Shown here: one piece after another, positions 49,900-59,103 of the stretch
Layout: every line of letters begins with the position of its first letter
How positions within the stretch are numbered: the stretch's first letter is position 1
Source: Chitinophaga silvisoli
GTDB lineage: Bacteria; Bacteroidota; Bacteroidia; Chitinophagales; Chitinophagaceae
Length of the DNA stretch: 64,000 nt
Assembly: GCF_003412465.1 (NCBI RefSeq)
Contig: NZ_QTJV01000015.1
Coordinates: forward strand, 62,001-126,000
Direction: 5' to 3'
The notes under the pieces: model-generated
Told to the model about the DNA's origin: nothing
Databases searched by the model: none
What the model saw: the letters and a program-made list of their open reading frames with translations, nothing else
Program-made: the position numbers and the translations under genes

Positions 49900-50886
49900 A
49901 TGACGGAACCATTCAAAGCGTTACAGGTGATAGAAGCCGACGGGAAATTTGTTATATCTGTTGTTGATAAACTTATAGACAACCTGCCTCCGGGCGATGT
50001 CACCATCAAAGTACATTATTCCTCGCTCAACTATAAAGATGCCTTATCTGCTACAGGCAACAAAGGCGTGACCAGGCAATATCCGCACACTCCCGGTATA
50101 GATGCTGCCGGCGAGGTCATATCCTCTACTGATGAGAACTGGAAACCCGGTGACCAGGTAATTGTAACCGGGTTCGACCTCGGTATGAATACAAGCGGAG
50201 GTTTCCAGGAGTACATCCGTGTACCTGCCAAATGGATAGTGCGCCTGCCACAGGGACTCTCACTCCTGGAAAGCATGATCTATGGTACAGCAGGCTTCAC
50301 AGCAGCATTGTCCGTACAGGCATTACTAAAAACAGGTGTACAGCCTGCCGATGGTAAGATTGTGGTGACAGGGGCCAGTGGTGGGGTAGGGTCTATTGCC
50401 GTAGCCATCCTGAGCAAACTGGGTTACAAGGTAACAGCTGTGAGTAACAAGCAGGCCGAATTCCTGCAATCACTGGGTGCAGTAGAAGTATTGCCCCGCG
50501 CGCAAATGGATGATGCCAGCGGGAAGGTTTTGCTGAAACCGGAATTTGCAGGTGGTATCGATACCGTAGGTGGCAATGTATTGGCTACCGTAGTAAAGAG
50601 CCTTCAGTATGGCGCTGCAGTAACAGCCTGTGGTATGGTGAATGGCGGACCACTGCCATTGACAGTATTCCCGTTCATTCTGAAAGGTGTACAGTTGCTG
50701 GGTATAGACTCTGTAGCGTATCCAATTTCTAAAAGAAAAGCAGTATGGGAAGCTATGGCGACTACCTGGAAACCTGCACAGTTAACCCAACTGGCGAATG
50801 AAATTCCTTTGGAGAAATTAGAAGAAAGCATCCACCAGATCTTGGCAGGAAAGGTACAGGGGAGAACTGTTGTACGTCTTGCATAA
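49900..50886 (+). CDS. YhdH/YhfP family quinone oxidoreductase (acrylyl-CoA reductase-like)
   Basis: 328 residues, starting MTEPFKALQVIEADGKF. YhdH/AcuI-type features: VHYSSLNYKDALSATGNKGVTRQYPHTPGIDAAG, GFDLGMNTSGGFQEYIRVP, KIVVTGASGGVGSIAVAIL (NADPH) and GGIDTVGGNVLATVVKSL. Characterised relatives reduce acryloyl-CoA or similar enones with NADPH. It follows the other MDR gene and ends in a strong terminator. Confidence 0.93.
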   Translation: MTEPFKALQVIEADGKFVISVVDKLIDNLPPGDVTIKVHYSSLNYKDALSATGNKGVTRQYPHTPGIDAAGEVISSTDENWKPGDQVIVTGFDLGMNTSGGFQEYIRVPAKWIVRLPQGLSLLESMIYGTAGFTAALSVQALLKTGVQPADGKIVVTGASGGVGSIAVAILSKLGYKVTAVSNKQAEFLQSLGAVEVLPRAQMDDASGKVLLKPEFAGGIDTVGGNVLATVVKSLQYGAAVTACGMVNGGPLPLTVFPFILKGVQLLGIDSVAYPISKRKAVWEAMATTWKPAQLTQLANEIPLEKLEESIHQILAGKVQGRTVVRLA

Positions 50887-50893
50887 AAGAATG

Positions 50894-50925
50894 AAGAGCT
50901 TCTGCCTTTAACAGCAGAAGCTCTT
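50894..50925. terminator. Bidirectional terminator
   Basis: AAGAGCTTCTGC pairs over 12 bp with GCAGAAGCTCTT (loop 8) and a T-run follows. It lies between the YhdH-like gene and the convergent cellulase gene. Confidence 0.92.
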
Positions 50926-50929
50926 TTTT

Positions 50930-53905
50930 TTACTGAATCATCAGTTTAGTGCTCATCACTTTCTTTGTTTTAGTGCTTACTTCCACGCTGTAAATACCTG
51001 TAGGTATTGATGAGGGAAGGGTTATTGTTTCATTTGCCTTCGCTGATTTTCTCAACAGGACTCTGCCAGACATATCTGTGATAGTCACAATTACATCCGT
51101 AATTGCTTTATCTGCTACACGGATGGCAAAGCTATGCCGGGTGACAGGGTTAGGATAGATAGTTGAAGTGGTAGCTGCAACCATCGTCTGTCTGGCATTG
51201 GTCTCAGTACCTGCCGCCTCAAAATGTGACCAGCCATAAGAGCCTGTATAATGCACATAGTAATTACCATTCACCCTTGCCGGCATGCTGTTAAACCATG
51301 TATTGGTATAATCCACACCATTGATCTCCAGTTTAGCCAGGTTCCATGAATTGATATAAGAAATATTGCCTGATATCACATAACAGAACTCACCCGCACC
51401 ATCTTTCGCAAATGGCAATGTTACGACAGAAGGATTATCACAGCTGCCTGTATTAACACGTTGTTTAAAGTTGGCCGTGATGGACAGGTTAGCATTTACT
51501 GTAACAGTAACAGGATTGAGCGTGTCAGAGATACTGCCGCTCCAGTTGTTGAACACATAACCACTACCTGCTGTTCCGGTCAGTGTCACTACAGTACCTT
51601 CCGTATAAGTGCCGCCTGCAGGGCTGAGGGTCACGCTACCTGTTCCTGATACTGCTGTAGTAATTGAATACTGCTTAGGTGCTACCACATTCCTCACATA
51701 CACATAGCTGGTATCCTGGAACCCGCCATCAGCGGTAGTGGCGAAGATGGCTACGCTGCCAGATGTGAGGCCCGTCACCAGGCCGGTACTGCTTACAGTT
51801 GCAATCGCAGTGTTGGCAGATGACCAGGTCAGGGACTTGTTGGTCGCATTGGATGGCAGTACAGTGGCTGTAAGTTGTGCAGTGGTATTGATATTCAGTG
51901 TATCGGTAGCCGGTGTAACGGTGATGCCTGTCACAGGCACTACTACAGCTGGTGTAGGTGTGCTGCCATATACGAGTTTGTCATCTACATATAGCGGAAT
52001 ATTGCTGACTTCTTTCAGGGTAGCATCTACACCTTGTGAAGACCAGTCGTTTGCTGCACTCCATGCACTGGCAGGGGCTTCGTAAGGAAGACGGATACGG
52101 ATCTGGGATTCTTTTTTAGACTCACCCTGACCACCCGGCCAGATCTTAAGCGCAGGGTTGTAAGTAACCTCTGTATAATAGAGATGCTGAGCCGTATCCC
52201 AGGCTTGTAATTGTGTAAAAGTTACATCTGCATTGTTGGAAGAAACGACGTAGTCAGTAGGCTTATAACCGGCGCTAAGCCCTTCTGAAATGTTAATAAA
52301 TAAGCGGAATACGTGTTTGGATGCAATACGCGCAGGCCATGCGGTATGATTGTTTACCCACACGGACCATTCGGTATAGGTCGTACCGCTGCCATTGATT
52401 TTAGCTTCGATGGTGAATTCGCCTGTAGGTGTTTCCGCCACCGGGAAGTTGGCCAGCGGCGTACCACCATACTCCTGTACCAGCTTTGCTGCCAGACCGG
52501 AGAATGCTGCATTGTAGTCGGTAGCTACTTCGTTATTCACATAGTTACCACGGTCATCGGTGTAAGAATCATCGTTGTTAGGACCACCTACCAGTGCACC
52601 ATACAGGGTATGTCTTGATTCGGCCGGAGGACCAGTCAGGTTATTAGTCCAGCAACCATGTGCCGTACGATGGTGTGGTTTTACGGGAGGATTATTACCA
52701 AAGCCACATACATAGCTACGGTTGTTGGGATTGCTGCCCAGTGCATAGTTCATTTGTGACTGTGCGAAAGAGTAGTACTTACTGCCTTTGGCGGTAGTAG
52801 TCGCCGCATCTTTGTAGTAAGCAGCCAGGAAACCGGTGTTGATAGCATATCTCAGCGCACCCCATACATCCAGGAAGGCAAGGCCGCCGGCAGTGTATGT
52901 AATGCGTGATCCATTGTAGCCATCTGTCCAATAGTCAAGGTGCCTTTCAATATCTTCTTTGTATTGGGCTTTGCCTGTAAGCTTGGCCAGCAGGGCATAA
53001 CAGCCGGTAGATTTATCATCCCATGCAAGTCCCCATTTGTAAGATTTGATCGCTGTTTGTGATTCCGTAGAAAGGTTGGCGTAGTAAGTCTCAGCTTTAG
53101 TGAGCCATGCAGCATCGCCTGTAGCGCGGTAGAGCCAGATTGCGCCCCATACCAGTTCATCGTTGTAACCACTGTAGGAATTGTAATAACCTGCAGCATC
53201 AGTGATGGAAGCAGAATATACCCCACGGTAGGTATCAGCAAAATTATACAACTGGACGGCGTGTGTGAGCAACGTTGCGCTGTAAGTGGGATCATCAGTT
53301 TTGAATACCATGCTTGCAGCCGCCATGGCAGCAGCAGTTTCCGCAGCCAGGTCAGAGCCCGGATGTGTAGCATCGATCTTGTAAGCAGGGCGGGTCATCG
53401 CCATTACTTCTGAAGATCCCCACCAGGCGTGGTCTGTACCGCCATTGCCTACCTGGCCATACAGTTCATTAGGTGCCGTATGACAGCGAATGAAATAGTC
53501 ATTTACAAAGCGAAGATTGCTCTTCAGGTACTTCATCTGTCCTGAATTATTATAGCCATCTGCAAAGTCAACCGCACCCCAGGCGAGCATGGTTGCTGAG
53601 AAAGCCATGGGGAAGTTAAACTTCACATGGTCGCCGGCATCATACCAGCCACCTGTCAGGTTCAGCCCTGCATCACTCCCATCGGAGAGTGCGGAGTTGC
53701 CACGCCAGGTGACACGATTATCCGCTGGCAGGGTACCAGAACGTTGGGCCTCATAAAAGAACATCGACTTTTGCAATACTTCTGCATAGTTGTGTTGCTG
53801 TGCATACGTGGGTTTGAGGGATACCATCGTCAGGATGGTGGCGAACAGGGGTAGGCGCAGCAGCTTGCCTCCCTTCGCAGTTACGAGGGAAAATCTGGTT
53901 TTCAT
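50930..53905 (-). CDS. GH9 endoglucanase with CBM3, Ig-like modules and T9SS sorting domain
   Basis: 991 residues from ATG 53905; signal peptide to about Q36. The GH9 domain (about 38-500) has the catalytic base in GGWYDAGDHVKF (D89/D92), KPHHRTAHG and the acid in DDRGNYVNNEVATDYNA. Next are a CBM3-like domain (about 505-640; VKINGSGTTYTEW-like start, VSSNNADVTFTQL), a Big_2 domain (VTGITVTPATDTLNI..., about 655-745), an InlB-type repeat (GSVTLSPAGGTYTEG), a further beta domain with a CDN...EFCYV pair, and a C-terminal Por sorting domain (STIYPNPVTRHSFAIRV...GIYSVEV, about 915-991). It should be exported by the type IX system and cut beta-1,4-glucan. Confidence 0.95.
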   Translation of the reverse strand: MKTRFSLVTAKGGKLLRLPLFATILTMVSLKPTYAQQHNYAEVLQKSMFFYEAQRSGTLPADNRVTWRGNSALSDGSDAGLNLTGGWYDAGDHVKFNFPMAFSATMLAWGAVDFADGYNNSGQMKYLKSNLRFVNDYFIRCHTAPNELYGQVGNGGTDHAWWGSSEVMAMTRPAYKIDATHPGSDLAAETAAAMAAASMVFKTDDPTYSATLLTHAVQLYNFADTYRGVYSASITDAAGYYNSYSGYNDELVWGAIWLYRATGDAAWLTKAETYYANLSTESQTAIKSYKWGLAWDDKSTGCYALLAKLTGKAQYKEDIERHLDYWTDGYNGSRITYTAGGLAFLDVWGALRYAINTGFLAAYYKDAATTTAKGSKYYSFAQSQMNYALGSNPNNRSYVCGFGNNPPVKPHHRTAHGCWTNNLTGPPAESRHTLYGALVGGPNNDDSYTDDRGNYVNNEVATDYNAAFSGLAAKLVQEYGGTPLANFPVAETPTGEFTIEAKINGSGTTYTEWSVWVNNHTAWPARIASKHVFRLFINISEGLSAGYKPTDYVVSSNNADVTFTQLQAWDTAQHLYYTEVTYNPALKIWPGGQGESKKESQIRIRLPYEAPASAWSAANDWSSQGVDATLKEVSNIPLYVDDKLVYGSTPTPAVVVPVTGITVTPATDTLNINTTAQLTATVLPSNATNKSLTWSSANTAIATVSSTGLVTGLTSGSVAIFATTADGGFQDTSYVYVRNVVAPKQYSITTAVSGTGSVTLSPAGGTYTEGTVVTLTGTAGSGYVFNNWSGSISDTLNPVTVTVNANLSITANFKQRVNTGSCDNPSVVTLPFAKDGAGEFCYVISGNISYINSWNLAKLEINGVDYTNTWFNSMPARVNGNYYVHYTGSYGWSHFEAAGTETNARQTMVAATTSTIYPNPVTRHSFAIRVADKAITDVIVTITDMSGRVLLRKSAKANETITLPSSIPTGIYSVEVSTKTKKVMSTKLMIQ

Positions 53906-54091
53906 CGGGTACTGTTTAAAAATCAATGAAAAGGGACCAATGGGTTTCTAAATTGGCCCTGGAGAAATTATAGGTTTTAATAGTGTGTCTTCAAATAAGG
54001 ATATATGATATGGTAACGCAAGTTTAGGGAATAATTAAATATAAACAAAAAATTGCCGCGGTTGGTAGGGTATCAGTTTAAATATAAGTAA

Positions 54092-54132
54092 GCCGGCAAC
54101 AGGCCGCGGGGGAGAAAAAACCTGCTGCCGGC
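54092..54132. repeat. Inverted repeat in the gap between HEAT-like gene and cellulase gene
   Basis: GCCGGCAACAGG pairs with CCTGCTGCCGGC over 12 bp with one mismatch, loop 17 nt containing an A-run. It lies between the HEAT-like gene's stop and the cellulase promoter; it may end transcription of the former. Nothing else was seen in 53906-54181. Confidence 0.4.
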
Positions 54133-54181
54133 ATGAAATTAATTATATACTACGCTAGAACCCGTACTGTGGTTCAGCATA

Positions 54182-55807
54182 TTATGATAAATATTTCCTG
54201 ATCAGTGGATTGACTCTCGCAGGATAACCAAATACATACAATGCTGTCTGGTCATCTGGATTCACCGGCAGGAAACGGTCGGTACAATTTAAGTCCGCCA
54301 GCACTTTTGTGATCAGCTCATCGACCAGCGGTACATCGTACCAGTCGCCTGAATTATTTCCCGGCGTTACTATATACGCTTTGTCTTTACTGAGAACGGT
54401 GATCTTTTCCCCGTTTTCATCTGCCCACACATGCAGGTGACTCAGGGTGCCCAGTGACTTCGCTTTATATTCTTCGATCAGCTCAGCATACGGTACCGGA
54501 GACTGTCCGGATTCAGTATCATAGCGCAACAACATGCTATGTTCCTTAAAAAAGTTATACACAAATTTCCTTGGATGGCTGGATCTTTTCCAGAGAGCTT
54601 CCAGTTGGGCTTCGCTATAGTGAGGTGGTACCAGCAATGCTTTGCGCAGGTCTGTTACTACTGTGTGGAGTTGCATCCTCGCATGTTTGTAGGCCCGGTC
54701 TACAGCAAGCACCAGCTGTGTGTTTTCGGAGAGCTGACCGGGTGTATTTAACCATTCTGCTTTACCGCTTTCGATCAGTATTTTGGCCAGTTTGTAAGAC
54801 GCATCTTCAGAGTAGTCATTGCTCATCTCCATCTGGGTGATGATGGTTCTCAGCAGACTGTCAGTCATATTACCCTTATCCATTTCTTCAATGACCTCGA
54901 GGGCAGCTTCAAAGGTGGCTGGATCTTTCAGCAGTACGTTGAGTTCATTGAAGTATTTAGGCCCATCTATGCGGATCAGTGCACTCATGGCCATTTTCGT
55001 ATATGATCTGTGTTTCAGGTGTTCCCGGGCGATAGGCACAACACGTTCATCACCATATTTAAAGCAGCATTCCAGCACATGAGGGAGCGCTTTATCAGCT
55101 TTCAAAGCCAGTTCACCTACACGGTCTTTCACCAGCTGGTTGCCCTTTTCTCCAATTGCCAGCAGGCAATCGCCAAGGGCTGGCATTGTCAGTTTCGTTT
55201 CCAGGTAAGGCAGCATATATGCTCCCTTTTCACTGCGGCTCAGCCAGTAGATCAGCTGATCAGGCACCGTTGAGTTGCCTGAAGTCAGTCGCTGCTCAAA
55301 TACATCCATATAACCATTGATGCCAGTGGAACCTGCCAGGGCTACAGCGTTTGCTTCTACATCGGGGTTTGCTACAGCTGCCAGGATGGCCTGTGTCATT
55401 TGACGATCAGTGATGGTGTAAGTAACATCATCGCTGTCGTTTTTAGTGAGCGCACTCATTAATGCATTGCATTGAGTAGCATCCTGTCCGTTCAGGATGT
55501 TTACAATGGTAAACATCACCGATGGATCTTTTCGGCGAAATCCTTTTGCCAGTGTACTGATAGAAATGACTTCAGTTGCCGCTTGTCCTTTCGCTTCAAG
55601 TCTTAATTTTTCCAATCGCCCGGCATCAGTGATAACATTAATGCGTGAGTCGGGTTCTTTGGCCGGAGCAGCGGGTTTGGGAGGATCATTTTTGTAGGGA
55701 TAATCATCAGTTGTTGAATCTTTTGTTGCTTTTACAATAAACCTGATTGCAATACCAGTAGCAACAAGAACTAATTTTACCACCAGGTAATTCGAGGAAT
55801 AGGGCAT
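54182..55807 (-). CDS. Membrane-anchored HEAT-like repeat protein
   Basis: 541 residues. One membrane segment at about 8-24 (YLVVKLVLVATGIAIRFIV) is followed by a proline-rich linker (KNDPPKPAAPAKEP) and a long helical solenoid (AVANPDVEANAVALAGS, VVPIAREHLKHRSYTKMAMSALIRI). The C-terminal 130 residues form an alpha/beta part (LSHLHVWADENGEKITVL, DWYDVPLVDELITKVLADL, ALYVFGYPARVNPLIRKYL) unlike the repeats. I do not recognise a family. It differs from the soluble HEAT proteins at 14-20 kb in having an anchor. It is transcribed alone. Confidence 0.75.
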   Translation of the reverse strand: MPYSSNYLVVKLVLVATGIAIRFIVKATKDSTTDDYPYKNDPPKPAAPAKEPDSRINVITDAGRLEKLRLEAKGQAATEVISISTLAKGFRRKDPSVMFTIVNILNGQDATQCNALMSALTKNDSDDVTYTITDRQMTQAILAAVANPDVEANAVALAGSTGINGYMDVFEQRLTSGNSTVPDQLIYWLSRSEKGAYMLPYLETKLTMPALGDCLLAIGEKGNQLVKDRVGELALKADKALPHVLECCFKYGDERVVPIAREHLKHRSYTKMAMSALIRIDGPKYFNELNVLLKDPATFEAALEVIEEMDKGNMTDSLLRTIITQMEMSNDYSEDASYKLAKILIESGKAEWLNTPGQLSENTQLVLAVDRAYKHARMQLHTVVTDLRKALLVPPHYSEAQLEALWKRSSHPRKFVYNFFKEHSMLLRYDTESGQSPVPYAELIEEYKAKSLGTLSHLHVWADENGEKITVLSKDKAYIVTPGNNSGDWYDVPLVDELITKVLADLNCTDRFLPVNPDDQTALYVFGYPARVNPLIRKYLS

Positions 55808-55881
55808 AAAATGTGGTGTTTAAACAATACTGCAAAGGTCAAACACGAATCTTATATATCCTAATATGTTTTTGCCTTTTA

Positions 55882-56700
55882 TTATAGCATTGCCAGCAGC
55901 TCATCTATATTTCCCCTTAGTTGAAGGGAGCGATCCGCTATTTCGGCAGGAACTTCCGGATGGTCCCTGTTAAAACGAAGCAGGAAGGCGGCAGGATTAT
56001 GGTAAGTAATCTGCTCCATGGGCCAGCGCACCACACCCGGGGTATTGAAGCCGGTGCCCAGATCCATAATGAGTATAGGAGTGTGTAAGTGCTCATGCAC
56101 CCATGACTGGAAGCGCGCTCCCTGCTGTTCATAGGGCTTTTCAATAAACCACCTGCCTCCACGGACGTTCATGAACATTTCGCCACCACATTTAGGGCAG
56201 CGGGGAATTGCACTGGCATCGCTAATCTCGTGCGTAACAGGATCAAGATGTGCTAATAGCTTATCGAGTATTGGCCTGGTATCATATGTATCATCAGAGC
56301 AGGGACGCAAACATTGCATCAGCTTATAATTTCCCTGTGGCGTAAAGATCCTGGCCGGATCAAAGCCATTTTTTTCGAACATGGTATCCACATTGGATGT
56401 AATGACGAAGTATTCTTTGTCACCTACCAGTGAAAACAATTGCTGGTATACAGCAGCCTCCCGGTTATCGTACGCTACGTTTTGCACATGCATGGCATGG
56501 TAACCCCAGATGATGGCAGGAGATAATCCCTGGTAGCCCATTAACTGGTAATTATTGCGGAAGCCTCTTTTGTACATTATAGGGAAGAGTTGCCGGAATC
56601 TTTCGGTATTGGTATAATCAATACCCGCAGCAGCACTCATGCCGGCTCCTGCTCCTATTAAAACCACTTTGGCATCACGAATCATTTGCACTATTTCCAT
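55882..56700 (-). CDS. Class M sirtuin (SirTM) protein ADP-ribosyltransferase
   Basis: 272 residues. Sirtuin features: VVLIGAGAGMSAAAGIDY (NAD loop), ITSNVDTMFEKNG (N103, D105) and a four-cysteine zinc site (C130, C134, C168, C171). At the usual catalytic histidine stands Q122 (TPQGNYKLMQC), the mark of class M sirtuins, which ADP-ribosylate proteins instead of deacetylating. LGTGFNTPGVVRWPMEQI is the second NAD region. In staphylococci and streptococci SirTM modifies a lipoyl-carrier GcvH-L and is encoded with a macrodomain that reverses the mark. Here the same pair overlaps by 10 nt, but no GcvH-L or lipoate ligase gene is nearby, so the target may differ. Confidence 0.92.
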   Translation of the reverse strand: MEIVQMIRDAKVVLIGAGAGMSAAAGIDYTNTERFRQLFPIMYKRGFRNNYQLMGYQGLSPAIIWGYHAMHVQNVAYDNREAAVYQQLFSLVGDKEYFVITSNVDTMFEKNGFDPARIFTPQGNYKLMQCLRPCSDDTYDTRPILDKLLAHLDPVTHEISDASAIPRCPKCGGEMFMNVRGGRWFIEKPYEQQGARFQSWVHEHLHTPILIMDLGTGFNTPGVVRWPMEQITYHNPAAFLLRFNRDHPEVPAEIADRSLQLRGNIDELLAML

Positions 56701-57428
56701 ACAGCTAATTCTTTTTGATAAATCTGATAATCTGCATCACTGAATACATTGAATATTACTTTTTGCACCGTGCTATGGGGATTTGCGGCCAGCCAATTGA
56801 ACACGGTACGCAACGCTACCTTTACAGCTAGTTCCGGGGGATAGCCAAATACACCCGTGGAAATACAGCAAAAAGCAATACTCTCAATATCTCCATTCGC
56901 TGCTGCCACTTCCAGGCAATTTGTATAACAAGCGGTCAGCTGCTCTTCCTGCAAAAGGGTGGGTTGTTGCCGGCCAACTATCGGTCCTACAGTATGCAAT
57001 ACGTACCTGGCCGGTAAAAAATATCCCGGGGTAATTTTAGCTACCCCGGTCTTTTCCGCATGCCCCTGTTGCCGCATCAGTTTATAACATGCTTCCCGCA
57101 AACGCGGCCCTGCTGCGGAATGGATGGCATTGTCTATGCATTTGTGGAATGGCAAAAAACAGCCGAGTAGCTGTTCATTTGCTGCATTCACAATTGCATC
57201 TACCTGCAGGGTAGTGATATCTCCTTTCCACAATATTTCATCAACGGCTACGGACGGTCTTTGTTCCTGGAGAAACAATTCATCTGTCAGCTGGAGTATA
57301 GACGTTGGTAGTGGAGGAGGAGCGCTCGTCAGGTGTGCTTTGAGCTGTTCTCGTTTGCTGAGGCCCAACGCCACCTGTGGCGGAGGGCCAAAGAAATCCA
57401 ATAACTTATCTAAAACCGAATTTGCCAT
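56691..57428 (-). CDS. Zinc-containing macrodomain protein-ADP-ribose hydrolase
   Basis: 245 residues from ATG 57428 (MANSVLDKLLDFFG). A helical N-terminal part leads to the macrodomain: GDITTLQVDAIVNAANEQLL (81-89), then GCFLPFHKCIDNAIH (C90, H95 and C97 as likely zinc ligands), KTGVAKITPGYFLPARYVLH and ISTGVFGYPPELAVKVAL (phosphate loop). This is the Zn-Macro group linked to SirTM in other bacteria, which removes ADP-ribose from proteins. The ATG overlaps the end of the NTF2-like gene by 23 nt, and its end overlaps the SirTM start by 10 nt. The three genes form one tight operon. Confidence 0.93.
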   Translation of the reverse strand: MANSVLDKLLDFFGPPPQVALGLSKREQLKAHLTSAPPPLPTSILQLTDELFLQEQRPSVAVDEILWKGDITTLQVDAIVNAANEQLLGCFLPFHKCIDNAIHSAAGPRLREACYKLMRQQGHAEKTGVAKITPGYFLPARYVLHTVGPIVGRQQPTLLQEEQLTACYTNCLEVAAANGDIESIAFCCISTGVFGYPPELAVKVALRTVFNWLAANPHSTVQKVIFNVFSDADYQIYQKELAVWK

Positions 57429-58176
57429 TTTGATTTTTCCATTTATCAGCTGCAGGTATTGCTTCAATCACATCCCAGTGTTCAGCAATCTTTCCATCTT
57501 CCACACGGAACAGATCATAGAAAGTGCTGTGTACACCAGCCATCTGGCCTTCGCTGATCACGAGTACAAAGTTACCTTCTCCCAGTACTTTGTGGATAGC
57601 GGAATAGCTGAAGCCTATCTTATTTGCTGCAAAGTAAGCCAATGCCTGTTGTAATCCTTCGAGGCCATCGCCGATATGCGGGTTGTGCTGTACATAACCA
57701 TTGGCCTTGATGTAAGCCGGGATGATAGTAGCATCGCCGCCTACCAGGAATTTTTCCACGAAGTCCTGAATGAATGTTTTGTTCTCTGCAGTTTTATCCA
57801 GGTCAGTAAGGGTGGTGTCACCATCAATCATAGTATGCCCGTTAGCGGTAGGTGATACAGGTGCCTGTAAATTATCCCAGTGCTCTACGATCCTGCCTTC
57901 TTCAAAACGGAAAATGTCGAAGCCGATCTTAGGCCCGAAGAAGTCGTATTCGGTATGGGTAAATACATATTCCCCGTCCTGGAATGCACGCACTATGTTC
58001 ACTTTAAATCCCTGCGCAGGTTTGTTCTGTACCAGTGCACCAAAGCCTGCGAAGCCATCGGCAATCGCGAGGTTGTGCTGGGTATAATTGTCCTGATTGA
58101 TATATGCAACCGGAGCGCTGTCGCCGGTTTCAAGGCTGTTTAGGAGGTCGATGACCTTTTGTTTGTTATCTTTCAT
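57406..58176 (-). CDS. Two-domain NTF2/SnoaL-like protein
   Basis: 256 residues made of two tandem SnoaL-like units (about 1-125 and 130-250). Each has the same run: Y-x-QHN helix start (DNYTQHNLAIADG; NGYVQHNPHIGDG), a strand with VHSTFYDLFRVEDGKIAEHWDVIE or FFGPKIGFDIFRFEEGRIVEHWD. The repeated 'Y.QHn...gdGl.g' and 'dlFR.e.GkI.EHWD' lines are typical of stand-alone SnoaL-like proteins. Such cones bind small hydrophobic ligands, and some are isomerases or cyclases. It is first in the operon with the macrodomain and SirTM. Its role in ADP-ribosylation, if any, is unknown. Confidence 0.9.
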   Translation of the reverse strand: MKDNKQKVIDLLNSLETGDSAPVAYINQDNYTQHNLAIADGFAGFGALVQNKPAQGFKVNIVRAFQDGEYVFTHTEYDFFGPKIGFDIFRFEEGRIVEHWDNLQAPVSPTANGHTMIDGDTTLTDLDKTAENKTFIQDFVEKFLVGGDATIIPAYIKANGYVQHNPHIGDGLEGLQQALAYFAANKIGFSYSAIHKVLGEGNFVLVISEGQMAGVHSTFYDLFRVEDGKIAEHWDVIEAIPAADKWKNQNGKFGFR

Positions 58177-58239
58177 ACTGCAAAGTTGCAGCTTGTAAGG
58201 GGGCGGGAAAAGGTAGAAACGGGATATTGTATGATACTT

Positions 58240-59103
58240 TTACTCCATCGTGAATTGTTCCCTGAATTCAACCGGAGTTTGCCCATTGTGCTTTTTGAAA
58301 TACTTAATGAAGTTGGTAGGTTCGTCATAGCCCAGCGTATAGCCTATTTCCTTGATGGTATCCTGGGTATGGGCCAGCAGGCGTTTGGCTTCCAGCATCA
58401 CCCGGTCGTCAATCATTTCCTTGGGTGTTTTGCCTACGGTTTTGCCGGTAGCGGTATTCAGACGTTTTTCGGTTACCAGGAGTTCGCGGGCATAGAACTG
58501 CACCTGTTTCTCCGTCTGGTAATTCTTTTCCAGCATTTCCCTGAACAGGAGTAAATAATCCAGGTCTGCATTTTTCTTTAGTTCTGTAAAGGTTTGCTGG
58601 CGGTATTCCCGCTCTGCATATAGGAGAAAATTGTGTAACAGGTTGTGCAGGATGTGAGGTTGACCGGCATCTTTAGGATGGGTTAGTTCCCATTGCATCA
58701 GGGCCATCAGGTCGCTGAAAGGCTTGTTGTCGGGGGCTACATGCACCATGGCCACCTTCATGAGGTCATTGAACAGGATATTGCCATGCAGGTATTTGAG
58801 GTCCTGGCTGAAGAAATCACCTGTAAATAAAATTGCATATCCTTCCGCGTCGGCGTGCACATCAAAGCGCTGTACCCTGTCTTTGTTTAAGAACAGTAGC
58901 GTGCCTGGCTGTACCTGGATGGGTTCGAAGTCTACCCAGTGTACAGGTGTTCCTTTCTGAAACCAGAGTATGTGGTAAAAGCCAGTACGGTGGGGCATGG
59001 TCAGCATGTCGCTATGGTTGCGGTACAGTTTCTCCAATGGAATGATTTCAAATTCCACGGGCAGGCCTGCTTTAAACTCGTATTTAGTGATTCTGGCGTG
59101 CAT
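58240..59103 (-). CDS. AraC family transcriptional regulator
   Basis: 287 residues. The N-terminal cupin-like half (TGFYHILWFQKGTPVHWVDF, PGTLLFLNKDRVQRFDV) is followed by a linker and the AraC DNA-binding domain: VQFYARELLVTEKRLNTATGKTVGKTPKEMI and IKEIGYTLGYDEPTNFIKYFKKHNGQTPVEFRE. The start ATG overlaps the end of the upstream membrane protein by 20 nt, so the two are co-translated. It may regulate that operon or the NTF2-macro-SirTM operon that follows 63 nt downstream. Confidence 0.92.
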   Translation of the reverse strand: MHARITKYEFKAGLPVEFEIIPLEKLYRNHSDMLTMPHRTGFYHILWFQKGTPVHWVDFEPIQVQPGTLLFLNKDRVQRFDVHADAEGYAILFTGDFFSQDLKYLHGNILFNDLMKVAMVHVAPDNKPFSDLMALMQWELTHPKDAGQPHILHNLLHNFLLYAEREYRQQTFTELKKNADLDYLLLFREMLEKNYQTEKQVQFYARELLVTEKRLNTATGKTVGKTPKEMIDDRVMLEAKRLLAHTQDTIKEIGYTLGYDEPTNFIKYFKKHNGQTPVEFREQFTME

